Assembly (NCBI GenBank): GCA_044228285.1
Contig: JBGAVD010000003.1
Coordinates: 682,001 to 746,000, forward strand
From: JBBATK01 sp044228285
GTDB lineage: Bacteria > Bacteroidota > Ignavibacteria > Kapaibacteriales > NICIL-2
Direction of reading: 5' to 3'
Length of the DNA stretch: 64,000 nt
Each line of letters starts with the position of its first letter. The stretch's first letter is position 1. This document shows positions 25,707 through 35,704 of this stretch, in pieces. The position numbers were made by a program, and so were the translations under genes. Under the pieces are notes generated by a model. The model was not told where the DNA came from. It saw nothing but the letters and a program-made list of their open reading frames with translations, and searched no databases.

Positions 25707-28700
25707 CGAACTACCTCTACACGTTTTGTCTTAATCTCTGTAGCGGTGTGGAGTACCACTTGATAGACACCAGATGGCAAGTCGTTCACTGAACCCTTGA
25801 ACAGCCATTCCTCTGCCAGTGGCATTCCACTATAGAGGAGCTTTAACTCTCTACCCATAGCATCAAGAACCACAATACGGATACTCGCACGCTCGGGGGT
25901 TACAAGATCGAGAGTGACATTACCATCACTTGGGTTCGGATAGATCGCGCGCAAAGCAGTTGCTTTTGCTCGATCCATCAGACGTGTGCCACCGTCGACA
26001 CACTGTCCGCTAATGTGAACAACAGCATCACGCGAGTTGAGTTGCGCTACGCCACCGCTGCTACTAACTGATCTAAACTCGAATGGAGTTTGAATATCGT
26101 TGCCCAACGCGGCTTGCAGCTCGAGGATTGCAAGAATGGAATCACGTCCGTTAATGTTCTGACTTTCAATCTCAACGATTCTGTCTGGTCCGTCTTCGAT
26201 CGACGAAATCATGCTTGCATGTTGAACGCTACGTAACGACATCAAGGTCGTGTTCCAGCGAACGGTCGTCTTAATCTTATCAACGCCAGCCAGCTTCGCT
26301 CCTTGCACATCTGCGATATAGATTGGATAGTGGAAGATCTGTCCAATCTGAACGGTAGTGTCGAGCGAATACACTTCGATCTGCGCACGTAGCTGTGCCG
26401 ACAATTCAATAGGATTATCGCGACCACAATTGTCTCTATAGCTTAAGTTTTCTTTGATCCAACCAACGGAGTCTGGCGCATCGAAGTGGATGTAAGCCAC
26501 ACCCTGACTATATCGTGGCAGTGGATTCGGTGAAACCGAATCAATGGTATAGAACTTTCCTTTGATAGGCGTTGGGATGAGTTGAGTGAGCGTGCCATCG
26601 TTAATGATACGAACGGTGTTAGCATAGGACTTATTACGATCAACAACACCAAAGAAGAAAGGTGCATCTTTCCATATCATGTCGACCGAGTCCTTCTGAA
26701 CTTGCACCGACACCACTCGTTCAGCATCAACCAAACTATCGGTGTTCGAAATCATGACGAGCTCTGCTTTGCGTAGACCAGTAAATGAGTGTGAGTAGTG
26801 ACGAAGCAGAACAAGATGCCACGCCGCAGGCTCTAGCACGAAGGCTGTATCATTCACAATTTGGAACTCATCTGCATTGGCACCGCGAAGGATCATTTTT
26901 GAGATCTCGAGATTGTCGCCACCAGTGTTACGTATTTCGATAGTCGTATCAATCGAAGGATAGCATTGCTCATTTGCAAGCAGCTCAGTGATGCTCTGCA
27001 AGTGAGCAGGAACTACCAAGAGCACTTCAATTCGCACACCTAAACGGTGAATGTTGTTGCAACTGTCAGGAACATTCAATGTGTCGGTATAGACTCCGGC
27101 GCTATCGCCTGCGAATCGTACGTAGGCAATTGCGGAGTCGCCAACGGCCAGAGGATTCTTTGAAAGTGAATCGAGTGAGAACTTGTTGCGAATAATAGGA
27201 GCAGAAAGACGTAATGGCAAACGACCGGTATTGTAGATCATGATCTGCTGGGTTGTCTTACGCCACTGACGAATTGTTGGGAAGTTCAACACCGATTGTG
27301 CAAAGCGCATGTCGGCTTTCTGCACTTGTACGACAAAGTCTACGCTCAATACCGAATCCTTCTCTGAGTTTGAGAAGATGGTGAGCGAGCTGTTGATGCT
27401 TTGTGAGCTGGCAGCACTACCAGTTGCGTCGCAGCGGATGCGCAGAGTATCGGATTGTGCTGGAAGCAGAATTCGAGGCAAGCGCAGTGGCGTGGTCAGA
27501 CTCAAAAGTGCCGACTGACTAAAGCGCAGTGAATCAACGCGGAGTGTATCTAAACCATTGTTTCGAATGATGAGGAAGGTATCTCTGATCGCCACGCATG
27601 GTACAAGGAGCTCTTTTACACTGCTGAGCTGAATACGAGGACGCAAACTCTGTACTTGCGCGTGTAGTTGCAGTATCCGACCGGAGTCGCATTGGTCTTT
27701 CACCAACATCGAGTCATAGATGTTCGCTCCACTTGGTGCCCCTGCAAAGCGTAGGGTGTAGACAGCCTTAGCACCGATTGGGGTTGGGTTTGGATTCACA
27801 GACACGATACTAAAGAGTCGCGTGCTTATCGGCAGGGTCCACTGAAGTTCGGCTGTACCAGTATTCCTTAGACTGTCTTGCAATGTTGCTGCTGTATTAG
27901 GAACAACATCCAAAAACTCGTTAAAGCTTGTATCGAGCACGAAATCTGTGTAGTTCCACTTTCCGCTCAATGGTATGCGCGTCTGACCGTTTGTGCTATT
28001 CTGTGCATTGGATTGTATAAGCAGTGCTGCACTCTGCTTTGTAAGAGTTGTTGGCGTATATCGTATAACAATAGAATCCAACTCATCGGGAGCAAGAGTT
28101 GAAGCGGGCTTGCGTAGAATGGTGTATTGCTTGAGTGTGTCATCAACAATACTGATATCCGACACGTTAAGAGCCTTCATTCCCACATTCGTGATAATGA
28201 TCGTGGTGTCATGATAACGCGCACATGCAGCATTCTCCATGTCGAGATTTGAGAGCACATAAATCGTTGGTCGTGGAGATTGAGTGTAGGCCCGCAGACG
28301 TACAGAGCTCAACCCGCCACAGGTGTCGCGAACAGTGTACAATGTATCGTACACCATCGAGGTATCACCGTTGTTGAAGTTCACAAAAACCCGCGCATTT
28401 TGTCCGGATGGGATAGGGTTGGGACTCATCGACACGATCGTAAACTTCCCTAACTGAACCGGCGTTGGAAGGTACATCGACACGCTACCACGATTGCTGA
28501 GCGTAAGGAAAGCATCTACTGATGAAAAAGGTTTAACGTTCAATAGGTCAAGTGTCTGAACAGGAAACTGAAGTATAACGGTATCGCGCTTCCCAGTTAA
28601 CAGTACATCAACACTTCCGTTTGGAGTGTTCTTTGCATTGGAGTACACGCGAAGCGTAGCTGAGCGATAACCTGCAAAGAGTGGAACGTATTGAACACGA

Positions 28701-31700
28701 ATATTCTTGAAGGATCCCGCAGCTATGGTGTCGGGGAAGCTGCTCAACACTTTGAAGTACACCGAGTCTGAGCCCACAATGCGGGCACTATCAAGGTTCA
28801 TGACACCAGTTCCAATATTGTTGATGCGAACCACAGTATCGATCGGTGTGAGCGCCGAACAGATTGGCGACCTCAAGCTTAGTTCCGCCTGTGCTGCACT
28901 GATACGTGGTATGCCTATGCCTTCACCAGTCAACAGAATGATAGCTGGCGAACCAAGAAATGCATGATAGAATGCTAGACGCGCACTTGTCAGGGAAATG
29001 CGTGTTGGAGCAAAGCGAAGCGTTATGGTTCGGGTTTCGTTTGGTTGCAAGACAAAGGAGCCGCCGCCACTAACGATAGAGAATTGAACCGTGTCTGGAC
29101 CGAGTATTCGGCTTTGTGTGATGTTAAGCGGAAGGTTTGTGACGTTCTTGATCGTTGCACTTACAACGGTATCCTTCTTGGTCGTAACCTCAACCTTTCC
29201 GAAATCTATTTGGTCAACAAGGTTGTTGGTTGGAGGATTTACCGACTCACCAACCAGAACAAAAACTAAGGTGTCGCAGAGCGTCACCACTTTCATTCGT
29301 ACTTCTTTGATACCAACAACTTTGGTACGAGGAATGAAGCCGAGTTCATAGGTGAGGTATTGTCCTGGATAGAGATACAACCCTGTATTCTTCTTCACCA
29401 CACGGAACTCATCTTTGTTATAGCCCTCTATAGTCACGGAGTAGATGTAGTCCCACGATGTACCAATATTGTAAATGATCTGATTAATCACCGAGTCACG
29501 TGCACCGTTGTTCAAGACTTTACCAAAGTTGATGGTGTCTTTCTTGATCAGCTGTGATGTACCAATAATAAAGGAAGACTTTGTCGTGTCTGATTGTATA
29601 GGAGTTGCCAAACAATCCCAAAGCCAAGCGTTTCCATCGTGCGAGCAAATCAACGCTCGTGAGGAGTTATCAGATATAGCAACCTGCGATACTTGATAAC
29701 CCAGATGTGGATTCACTGTTCGGATGGATGCAAAGTCACTAGTACGCCACAAGCGCACTTGGTTGTTCGATTGTACGTAGCCAACAATACAGCCGGCATT
29801 TGGTGTTAAGGCTTGTGCATTGTCGTTGATGAAACCTAAGCTGCTTAGGTTTGAATCCAAGACGAGAGTGCGACCACTAGGCGCGTGAAAGATGGTTGTA
29901 AATCTTGCACCAGGTGTGTAGCTAATCTTCGAACACTCTCCGCCAACGCCATAGGTGTCTGTAAACCTGTCAACTTCAAGCCAGGTGCTCGTGCTAATGG
30001 CAACCACACTCATGTTGCTTGCGCTTGCAGCACCGGCAACCAGAATCTTTGCGTCGTTATAGGCATAGACGAGGTCCCGTCCAGCGAGGAAATTTGCGAT
30101 CGTGAGTTGCTTGTACAAAACACCGGTGGCTGTTGCGAATACACGCAGCACGCTATCCATGACTACAGCTACGTATTGACTGTTTGATGAGAAGGCTGGA
30201 CCATACCCTGCATTGGAAATGCGTGAGATGAGTTGTCCGGTTTGGATGTTCCACAGTGCCATGGAGTTATCGGCAGACAAAGCAGCCATGAAATTTCCAT
30301 TTGCACTGACTCGTACTTGGTTTGCCTTCGAAGCCATTGCTCCAAGGTCATAGAATGTTTTGACGCTATCACGGGTACGCACATCGTGTACGCACACCGA
30401 TCCGTCTTCACCCATGGTTGCAACGTTTTTGTCTTCATTAAAGAAGCAACCCGAAACAACAGCACCCTTTGCTGCATTGCGCAATAAGAACTGCTTTTCG
30501 TGAGTGCCACTATTCGTCCATTGGTTGATTCCACCAAAGCCATTTGCACTCAGAATGCGAGAGCCATCTGGTGTAAACTGTGCCCAGGTACTTTTCCATG
30601 CGTGCTGATTCATGCGTCCGCTACCGTCAAAGCTGAAGACGGAATTTCCACTGTTTGGATCCCAAGCAATGATTGCTCCTCGGTTCAAACCTGGAACACC
30701 AACAGCAGTTTCGCCGCAACTAAGGATGCGTGTACCATTCGTATTGAAACACGAATAGTAGTGTGCTCCGATGTTGCCACTGAACGATTTGGTTTCTGAA
30801 CTAGAAAGTGTCGAGAACAAGCGTGTGATGCCTGAGGTATAGCTCACCAAAACACCGTCGGTTGCAACTGGATTAAAGTTGACGGATGTGACAGGTGCTG
30901 CTGCTGAAGGATCAAGATTCGTAACACGAGCTCCGCTGCTCACCGTCCACACTACAGTTCGACCAGAATTATCGCCCGATGCCAAACGTGAACCATCAGC
31001 ACTAAAGGCAACGGATGTAACAAGTGCGGTATGATAATTCAGCGTCTGCAGCACACTTCCACTTGATGCATCATAGATGCGAACAAGATTACTCAATGAG
31101 CTCACTCCCACTGCAACTCGAGTTCCCGCTGCGTTCAACGCAACACAACTAAAGGAGTTTGAAGCATCGCTAATCGTTCGAATGAGCTGGTACGTTGTTG
31201 CATTCCAAAACTGTACATAGCCGCCTGGGCTGCCGTTTGAGAGAGTGACAATGGTATTCCCGTCGTTCGACCACATAACTGAATGAACAATGCGGTTTGA
31301 ACCGGGATTCAAGGTGGCTAGCGTATCACCGCTTTGAAGACTGACGACATAGGCTCGACGAGTGGACAAATAGTTATTGTCTGGAGCTAAGCACACCACC
31401 GCTTGATTCACATTCTGCGGGTTAACTGCCACTTGTTTATTTACGGAGGCATGACCTACCTTCAAGCTCTGCAGTCGATCGTTCTGAAACTTAATGTGCG
31501 AGATTCGAATGCGATTCTTTGTTCCCGTGCGTTGAGGAGAGCGAAACCACTGTTCAAAATTGCCGCTAAAATTATCCGTTAGCATGGTCCACGTTTTGGC
31601 ATCATCATAACTCCATTCCACACGTATCGAGTCGCCTGCTGCAACCCCATCCCAACGGAAATACGTATAGTAGCACGAATTATAATTATCTGGAGCCACA

Positions 31701-32977
31701 GGATTCACGACGGAAATTGTTCGCTCAGGAACAGTGCGTGCTTGATATCCCGCTGAAGCGCCTACCCACTGCCAGTAGCACATATTACTCTGTAACTGCA
31801 AGGCACCGTATTGATAGCTCGTATCTATTGAGGTATATCGTACAGTTAAGGTTCGCGTTGTTCCACTGTCAATCACAAAGGGCGGCGGCGAGCCTCCCCA
31901 ATTCACCACTTGAAAACGAGAGTTTGTGAAAGAAGCTGCTTCTATAGTTATGGCTGCGTTATAGGCATACACCACAACATTCTTATCCGAGGTGTTCCCT
32001 GGAGCAACAGCACCGAAGGTGAGTGAATAGGGAGATAAACTCACATAAGGAATTTTAGAATAAGGCATTAAATAGTATTGCGCAACTGCAGGCATTCCCA
32101 TGGACGGCACAGCAATACTGGCATAACGCCAATTCACATAACAATATCTATCTGCCAACCAATGTACGGTGCAAGGCTGATAACCCTGAGCATGAACATA
32201 AGCAGCACGAAAGGCAGCACGTAGTGCAGTTTCTGTGGTTAAAGATTCATAATTGAGATTGCCTTGCTCTATACCACCAGTTTGTACAGCAATATCATAG
32301 AGAGTTTGAGGTGCTTGAAGGTGATAGGAGATGGTATAAATCGACACATTATACATGCGTGCGAAATTGACAATGGAGTCAACTTTTCCACCACCATCAC
32401 CATCCGTCATCATAATAACCACGCGCTTGTACTGTCCACGTGTTGCAACATTTAAAGCTCCCGTTGGCGCAGCCAACAGGGCATTATTATAATCCGTTGC
32501 ACCTTGGGGTTGAAGAGTACTAATTGCTTGCAGCATTGCACTGCGACTAGTGGTAAAATCCTGATTGATATAGCTTAAATGATCGAAAGAAGTAATGGCA
32601 ACTTCTGCCATCGATGTGTCGATCATGTTTACCAGCATTGAGGCGGCATTGCGAACGGTCGACATCCGAGAAGGTGATTCCTGACTCATTGAGCCTGAAA
32701 CGTCTAAACATAAAACGATAGAGAGTTTTTGGGGAGCGTTCGAGGGAGGACACGAAACGCTGGTCACCTGCATTGAAGATGAACCATTATTAATCGCAAA
32801 GTCGCTGGCTTGAAAATTTCGCACCAGACGGTTTTGCGCGTCGAATGCATAAAAATCACAACTGTGATCCTGAAATGCATTAACAGTATAGGATATGGGT
32901 GCCAGGCTTTGGCTGTAGGCCTGTCCGAACGACAGAAACATGCCAAAGCATAATAAACTGTACCACAATCGACGCAT
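25703..32977 (-). CDS. Giant vWA-WD40-choice-of-anchor-D surface protein with T9SS sorting domain
   Basis: A 2424-residue secreted protein. Signal peptide 1-22; von Willebrand A domain about 80-260 with an intact MIDAS (DVSGS at 92-96, later MMTDGDGGG); a beta-sandwich region to ~540; a WD40-like propeller region from ~540 to 1160 (repeats such as VTSVAFSADGSRLASGD and RTVVWTVSSG); then about ten choice-of-anchor-D/HYDIN-like Ig repeats to ~2230 (NIGTGVMNLDSARIVG, FAPTRISLTSARL); a cohesin-like module (~2230-2330); and a T9SS type A tail (IYPNPSDGNVTLDLV .. LPSGVYQVVL). Probably a surface adhesin or a cell-surface scaffold. GGAG lies five bases before the ATG. Coupled to the OmpA gene. Confidence 0.9.
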   Translation of the reverse strand: MRRLWYSLLCFGMFLSFGQAYSQSLAPISYTVNAFQDHSCDFYAFDAQNRLVRNFQASDFAINNGSSSMQVTSVSCPPSNAPQKLSIVLCLDVSGSMSQESPSRMSTVRNAASMLVNMIDTSMAEVAITSFDHLSYINQDFTTSRSAMLQAISTLQPQGATDYNNALLAAPTGALNVATRGQYKRVVIMMTDGDGGGKVDSIVNFARMYNVSIYTISYHLQAPQTLYDIAVQTGGIEQGNLNYESLTTETALRAAFRAAYVHAQGYQPCTVHWLADRYCYVNWRYASIAVPSMGMPAVAQYYLMPYSKIPYVSLSPYSLTFGAVAPGNTSDKNVVVYAYNAAITIEAASFTNSRFQVVNWGGSPPPFVIDSGTTRTLTVRYTSIDTSYQYGALQLQSNMCYWQWVGASAGYQARTVPERTISVVNPVAPDNYNSCYYTYFRWDGVAAGDSIRVEWSYDDAKTWTMLTDNFSGNFEQWFRSPQRTGTKNRIRISHIKFQNDRLQSLKVGHASVNKQVAVNPQNVNQAVVCLAPDNNYLSTRRAYVVSLQSGDTLATLNPGSNRIVHSVMWSNDGNTIVTLSNGSPGGYVQFWNATTYQLIRTISDASNSFSCVALNAAGTRVAVGVSSLSNLVRIYDASSGSVLQTLNYHTALVTSVAFSADGSRLASGDNSGRTVVWTVSSGARVTNLDPSAAAPVTSVNFNPVATDGVLVSYTSGITRLFSTLSSSETKSFSGNIGAHYYSCFNTNGTRILSCGETAVGVPGLNRGAIIAWDPNSGNSVFSFDGSGRMNQHAWKSTWAQFTPDGSRILSANGFGGINQWTNSGTHEKQFLLRNAAKGAVVSGCFFNEDKNVATMGEDGSVCVHDVRTRDSVKTFYDLGAMASKANQVRVSANGNFMAALSADNSMALWNIQTGQLISRISNAGYGPAFSSNSQYVAVVMDSVLRVFATATGVLYKQLTIANFLAGRDLVYAYNDAKILVAGAASASNMSVVAISTSTWLEVDRFTDTYGVGGECSKISYTPGARFTTIFHAPSGRTLVLDSNLSSLGFINDNAQALTPNAGCIVGYVQSNNQVRLWRTSDFASIRTVNPHLGYQVSQVAISDNSSRALICSHDGNAWLWDCLATPIQSDTTKSSFIIGTSQLIKKDTINFGKVLNNGARDSVINQIIYNIGTSWDYIYSVTIEGYNKDEFRVVKKNTGLYLYPGQYLTYELGFIPRTKVVGIKEVRMKVVTLCDTLVFVLVGESVNPPTNNLVDQIDFGKVEVTTKKDTVVSATIKNVTNLPLNITQSRILGPDTVQFSIVSGGGSFVLQPNETRTITLRFAPTRISLTSARLAFYHAFLGSPAIILLTGEGIGIPRISAAQAELSLRSPICSALTPIDTVVRINNIGTGVMNLDSARIVGSDSVYFKVLSSFPDTIAAGSFKNIRVQYVPLFAGYRSATLRVYSNAKNTPNGSVDVLLTGKRDTVILQFPVQTLDLLNVKPFSSVDAFLTLSNRGSVSMYLPTPVQLGKFTIVSMSPNPIPSGQNARVFVNFNNGDTSMVYDTLYTVRDTCGGLSSVRLRAYTQSPRPTIYVLSNLDMENAACARYHDTTIIITNVGMKALNVSDISIVDDTLKQYTILRKPASTLAPDELDSIVIRYTPTTLTKQSAALLIQSNAQNSTNGQTRIPLSGKWNYTDFVLDTSFNEFLDVVPNTAATLQDSLRNTGTAELQWTLPISTRLFSIVSVNPNPTPIGAKAVYTLRFAGAPSGANIYDSMLVKDQCDSGRILQLHAQVQSLRPRIQLSSVKELLVPCVAIRDTFLIIRNNGLDTLRVDSLRFSQSALLSLTTPLRLPRILLPAQSDTLRIRCDATGSAASSQSINSSLTIFSNSEKDSVLSVDFVVQVQKADMRFAQSVLNFPTIRQWRKTTQQIMIYNTGRLPLRLSAPIIRNKFSLDSLSKNPLAVGDSAIAYVRFAGDSAGVYTDTLNVPDSCNNIHRLGVRIEVLLVVPAHLQSITELLANEQCYPSIDTTIEIRNTGGDNLEISKMILRGANADEFQIVNDTAFVLEPAAWHLVLLRHYSHSFTGLRKAELVMISNTDSLVDAERVVSVQVQKDSVDMIWKDAPFFFGVVDRNKSYANTVRIINDGTLTQLIPTPIKGKFYTIDSVSPNPLPRYSQGVAYIHFDAPDSVGWIKENLSYRDNCGRDNPIELSAQLRAQIEVYSLDTTVQIGQIFHYPIYIADVQGAKLAGVDKIKTTVRWNTTLMSLRSVQHASMISSIEDGPDRIVEIESQNINGRDSILAILELQAALGNDIQTPFEFRSVSSSGGVAQLNSRDAVVHISGQCVDGGTRLMDRAKATALRAIYPNPSDGNVTLDLVTPERASIRIVVLDAMGRELKLLYSGMPLAEEWLFKGSVNDLPSGVYQVVLHTATEIKTKRVEVVR

Positions 32978-33342
32978 CTAAACTCCGCGTATGTGTGCAT
33001 TTGCAGATATTTTGGTATCATAAACTACAAAATCTCCGCCTTGTTTGCATACGTAGTTTCCCGCAGGCTAAGTCGCACTGCCGTCTTCTCTTCATCGCCT
33101 GCGGCGCAAGCGCCGCGCTCTCCTCGAGAGCTCTAACTCGTTTCAAGAAATGAACTTAGTAAGGCTGGCCTTCAAGGAGATGCTTCAAGTCCCTGAAAAG
33201 CGTAGCTTTATCGATCCTAGCAGCTCGATTCCTTTCCAGCTTTATAAGCCTCTGTGTGTAAAGATTAGAGTGACGAAGGGCCAAATCCAGCCAATTCTGC
33301 TCGAAACTATGCTATTTTGGCAGCTCACAAGGGTTTTGCGAT
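32978..33342. other. 365-base divergent intergenic region
   Basis: Lies between the giant surface protein (minus) and rarA (plus) and should hold both promoters. A GC-rich 7-bp hairpin (GCGGCGC and GCGCCGC, two-base loop) is at 33101-33116, followed by a CTCGAG-centred palindrome. No gene. Confidence 0.45.
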
Positions 33343-34677
33343 ATGGATTCGTTGTTTGATGTTGAGAATGAGGGCCAGGGTGCACAGGATATACAGCCAG
33401 GAGCTCCATTGGCCGATAGAATGCGTCCCCAGCGTCTGGCAGATGTACTCGGTCAGCAGCACTTACTATCAGACCAAGGTCCTCTCCACCGTTTCAGCCA
33501 ACACGGTCGCTTTCCTTCGATTATCTTCTGGGGTCCTCCGGGAGTAGGCAAAACCACCCTGGCCATGTTGATGAGTCGGGAGGCTGGCTATCATTTTGTG
33601 CAGTTGTCTGCTATAGAAGCTGGGGTAAAGGAACTTCGAGAGGTCATTGCCTCTGCTGGGCGTACAGCCTCGCGAGGACGCAAAACGCTGCTCTTTATAG
33701 ATGAAATCCATCGTTTTAACAAGAACCAGCAGGATGCCCTACTCCATGCTGTGGAGAAAGGTGTCCTTACCCTTATAGGTGCAACAACCGAGAATCCCTC
33801 CTTTGAGGTCAACGCTGCGTTATTGTCGCGATGCCAGGTGTACCGTCTCCGTTCTCTCAGTGACGAGGATATACGACTCGTCCTTGAACAGGCTTTGCAA
33901 AAAGATGCACAGCTGCAGGCTTTGCACATAGAGGTTCAAGACTGGGATACCTTGTTAACCATTAGTGGAGGCGATGCACGAACCGCGCTAAATGCACTAG
34001 AGTTAGCAGCAAATGTCGCGGAAGAAGTAGATGGTCGACGTGTTATAACTCGAGCAGTAGTTGAGAACGCGTTGCAACAGAAAACGGCGCAGTATGATAA
34101 GAAGGGAGAGTCGCATTACGATACCATATCAGCATTCATCAAATCTCTGCGAGGGAGCGATCCGGATGCAGCGTTATTCTGGTTGGCAAAGATGATTGAT
34201 GCCGGCGAGGATCCTCGCTTCATTGCCCGACGCATGGTAATTTTTGCGAGTGAAGATATTGGCAATGCCGACCCTTCAGCTCTAGCATTGGCAATCGCAG
34301 TGTTTCAAGCAGTCGATATCATTGGCATGCCCGAAGCACGCATCAATCTTTCGCACGGTGTGTGTTATCTCGCTTCCACGCACAAATCAAATGCTGCCTA
34401 TATGGGAATAGAGAACGCGTTGGCTGCTGTGCGCAGCGGAATCAGTCTTTCAGTACCACTTCATTTACGCAATGCACCAACAAGACTGATGAAGCAGGAA
34501 GGATATGGGCAGGAGTACAAATACCCCCATAGTTATCCAGAGCACTTTGTTCATGAAGATTACTTTCCAAGCGATATTTCGCCTCAGCACTATTACAAAG
34601 CAACCAGCATTGGTGCTGAACAACAACTCCAAGAACGACTCCAACGCTTATGGGGCGATCGCTTTACAGCAGAATGA
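33343..34677 (+). CDS. rarA: Replication-associated recombination protein A (AAA+ ATPase)
   Basis: A 444-residue RarA/MgsA (Mgs1/WRNIP1 family) ATPase that acts at stalled replication forks. ADRMRPQRLADVLGQQHLL opens the AAA domain; Walker A GPPGVGKTT lies near 65-73; Walker B LLFIDEIHRFNKNQQDALL near 120; sensor 1 in LIGATTENPSFEVN; sensor 2 in GGDARTALNALE. The C-terminal tetramerisation part is complete (KSLRGSDPDAALFWLAKMIDAGEDPRFIARRM .. GYGQEYKYPHSYPEHFV). Length is usual. It is a single gene, with an SD-poor start at 33343. Confidence 0.96.
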   Translation: MDSLFDVENEGQGAQDIQPGAPLADRMRPQRLADVLGQQHLLSDQGPLHRFSQHGRFPSIIFWGPPGVGKTTLAMLMSREAGYHFVQLSAIEAGVKELREVIASAGRTASRGRKTLLFIDEIHRFNKNQQDALLHAVEKGVLTLIGATTENPSFEVNAALLSRCQVYRLRSLSDEDIRLVLEQALQKDAQLQALHIEVQDWDTLLTISGGDARTALNALELAANVAEEVDGRRVITRAVVENALQQKTAQYDKKGESHYDTISAFIKSLRGSDPDAALFWLAKMIDAGEDPRFIARRMVIFASEDIGNADPSALALAIAVFQAVDIIGMPEARINLSHGVCYLASTHKSNAAYMGIENALAAVRSGISLSVPLHLRNAPTRLMKQEGYGQEYKYPHSYPEHFVHEDYFPSDISPQHYYKATSIGAEQQLQERLQRLWGDRFTAE

Positions 34678-34784
34678 GCGAAGCTCGTACAGCATGGTCG
34701 CAATAAGGACTCAGCAGGATGAGCTGAGTGTATGGTATGGCAGAACGCTACAGAGTTGGTAGTAGAAATGACGTGAGAATGTCA

Positions 34785-35237
34785 TCACACACCAAACTGT
34801 TGCAAGTGATGATCGAGGTGCTTGTAGAAGAGCGTATTCCATTGTTCTTTGCTCAGCTTGCCAAAGGAAAGAGACTCTTTGCCGTCGAAGAATGATTCGC
34901 CATCCTTCAACACACGCTGTATATACTCTATCAGACGTTGTTTCTCGCGTTCAAAATCTCGAGGCTCTGTGATACGGAATGCCGGAGCAGTTGGTGTATT
35001 CTTCTTGTAGGGTTTTGGTCCTACAACGGGTCCCTTTACAAAGACTTTCAACAACAAGCGTACAATTGCATTCGGTTTCGGGTGCTTATCAGTGTAAACC
35101 ATCTCGTAGGAAACACAGCAGTGCGCCAACATTTGTCCCACCGACATCGAACCCCACAAAGCCGTTGAATTCGGACTCAGTTTTTCGATTCGTTCAAGAG
35201 TTTCGTTGACATCAGTCGTAGTAAAAACACTTTTCAT
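34785..35237 (-). CDS. DUF1569 (DinB-like) protein
   Basis: About 150 residues of the DUF1569 family, a branch of the DinB/YfiT four-helix metal-binding fold. Visible parts: TERIEKLSPNSTALWGSMSVGQMLAHCCVSYEM equivalent (first His in MLAHC), GPKPYKKNTPTAPAFRI, DREKQRLIEYI-like helix, and a final FGKLSKEQWNTLFYKHLDHHLQQFGV with the HLDHHLQQF motif. The three histidines fit a metal site. Function unknown. The ATG at 35237 is preferred to an upstream frame start at 35276, because the family begins at MKSVF. Confidence 0.85.
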   Translation of the reverse strand: MKSVFTTTDVNETLERIEKLSPNSTALWGSMSVGQMLAHCCVSYEMVYTDKHPKPNAIVRLLLKVFVKGPVVGPKPYKKNTPTAPAFRITEPRDFEREKQRLIEYIQRVLKDGESFFDGKESLSFGKLSKEQWNTLFYKHLDHHLQQFGV

Positions 35238-35430
35238 CGAGATGCAATGGAGTAGAGTGGTACATGCAGTCGCCAATACCTAGTAGCAAGCGAATTAGGG
35301 CAGACAAAAGTAGTGACTAGGAGAGGAATAGATGTTAAGAGCAGGCTCTATGAGTTTGATGTTCGAAATTGTTCATTTGGAAAAAGCAGCACAATGAATC
35401 TCATTCAACTCAACGGTGTTTGTTGTCAAA

Positions 35431-35544
35431 GCGTGGTCGCTGAGCGAAGTCGAAGCGTGGTCGCTGAGCGGAGTCGAAGCGTGGTCGCTGAGCGGAGTCG
35501 AAGCGTGGTTGACGTCAGGGCTTCGACTGCGCTCAGCCACCGGG
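35431..35544. repeat. REP-like palindromic repeat array, copy 3
   Basis: Three tandem 24-base units of GCGTGGTCGCTGAGCGGAGT type plus a complete opposite head (GACGTCAGGGCTTCGACTGC to CACCGGG). Same core as the arrays at 14.4, 15.1 and 59.0 kb. It sits 160 bases upstream of the GH27 gene within a 467-base gap that otherwise holds nothing recognisable. Confidence 0.9.
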
Positions 35545-35704
35545 ATAGTAGATACACTCACGAATAGCAAGATCACTGAACCGCTTTTCAACACGCAACA
35601 TGCTCTCTTGTCTGCTTTTTATTCAAGGCGTAGATTGTTGTTGGCTGTGTGGCACACTATCCACAATGCTCTTGTCACATCAACGTATGTACTCGTTAGA
35701 TCAT

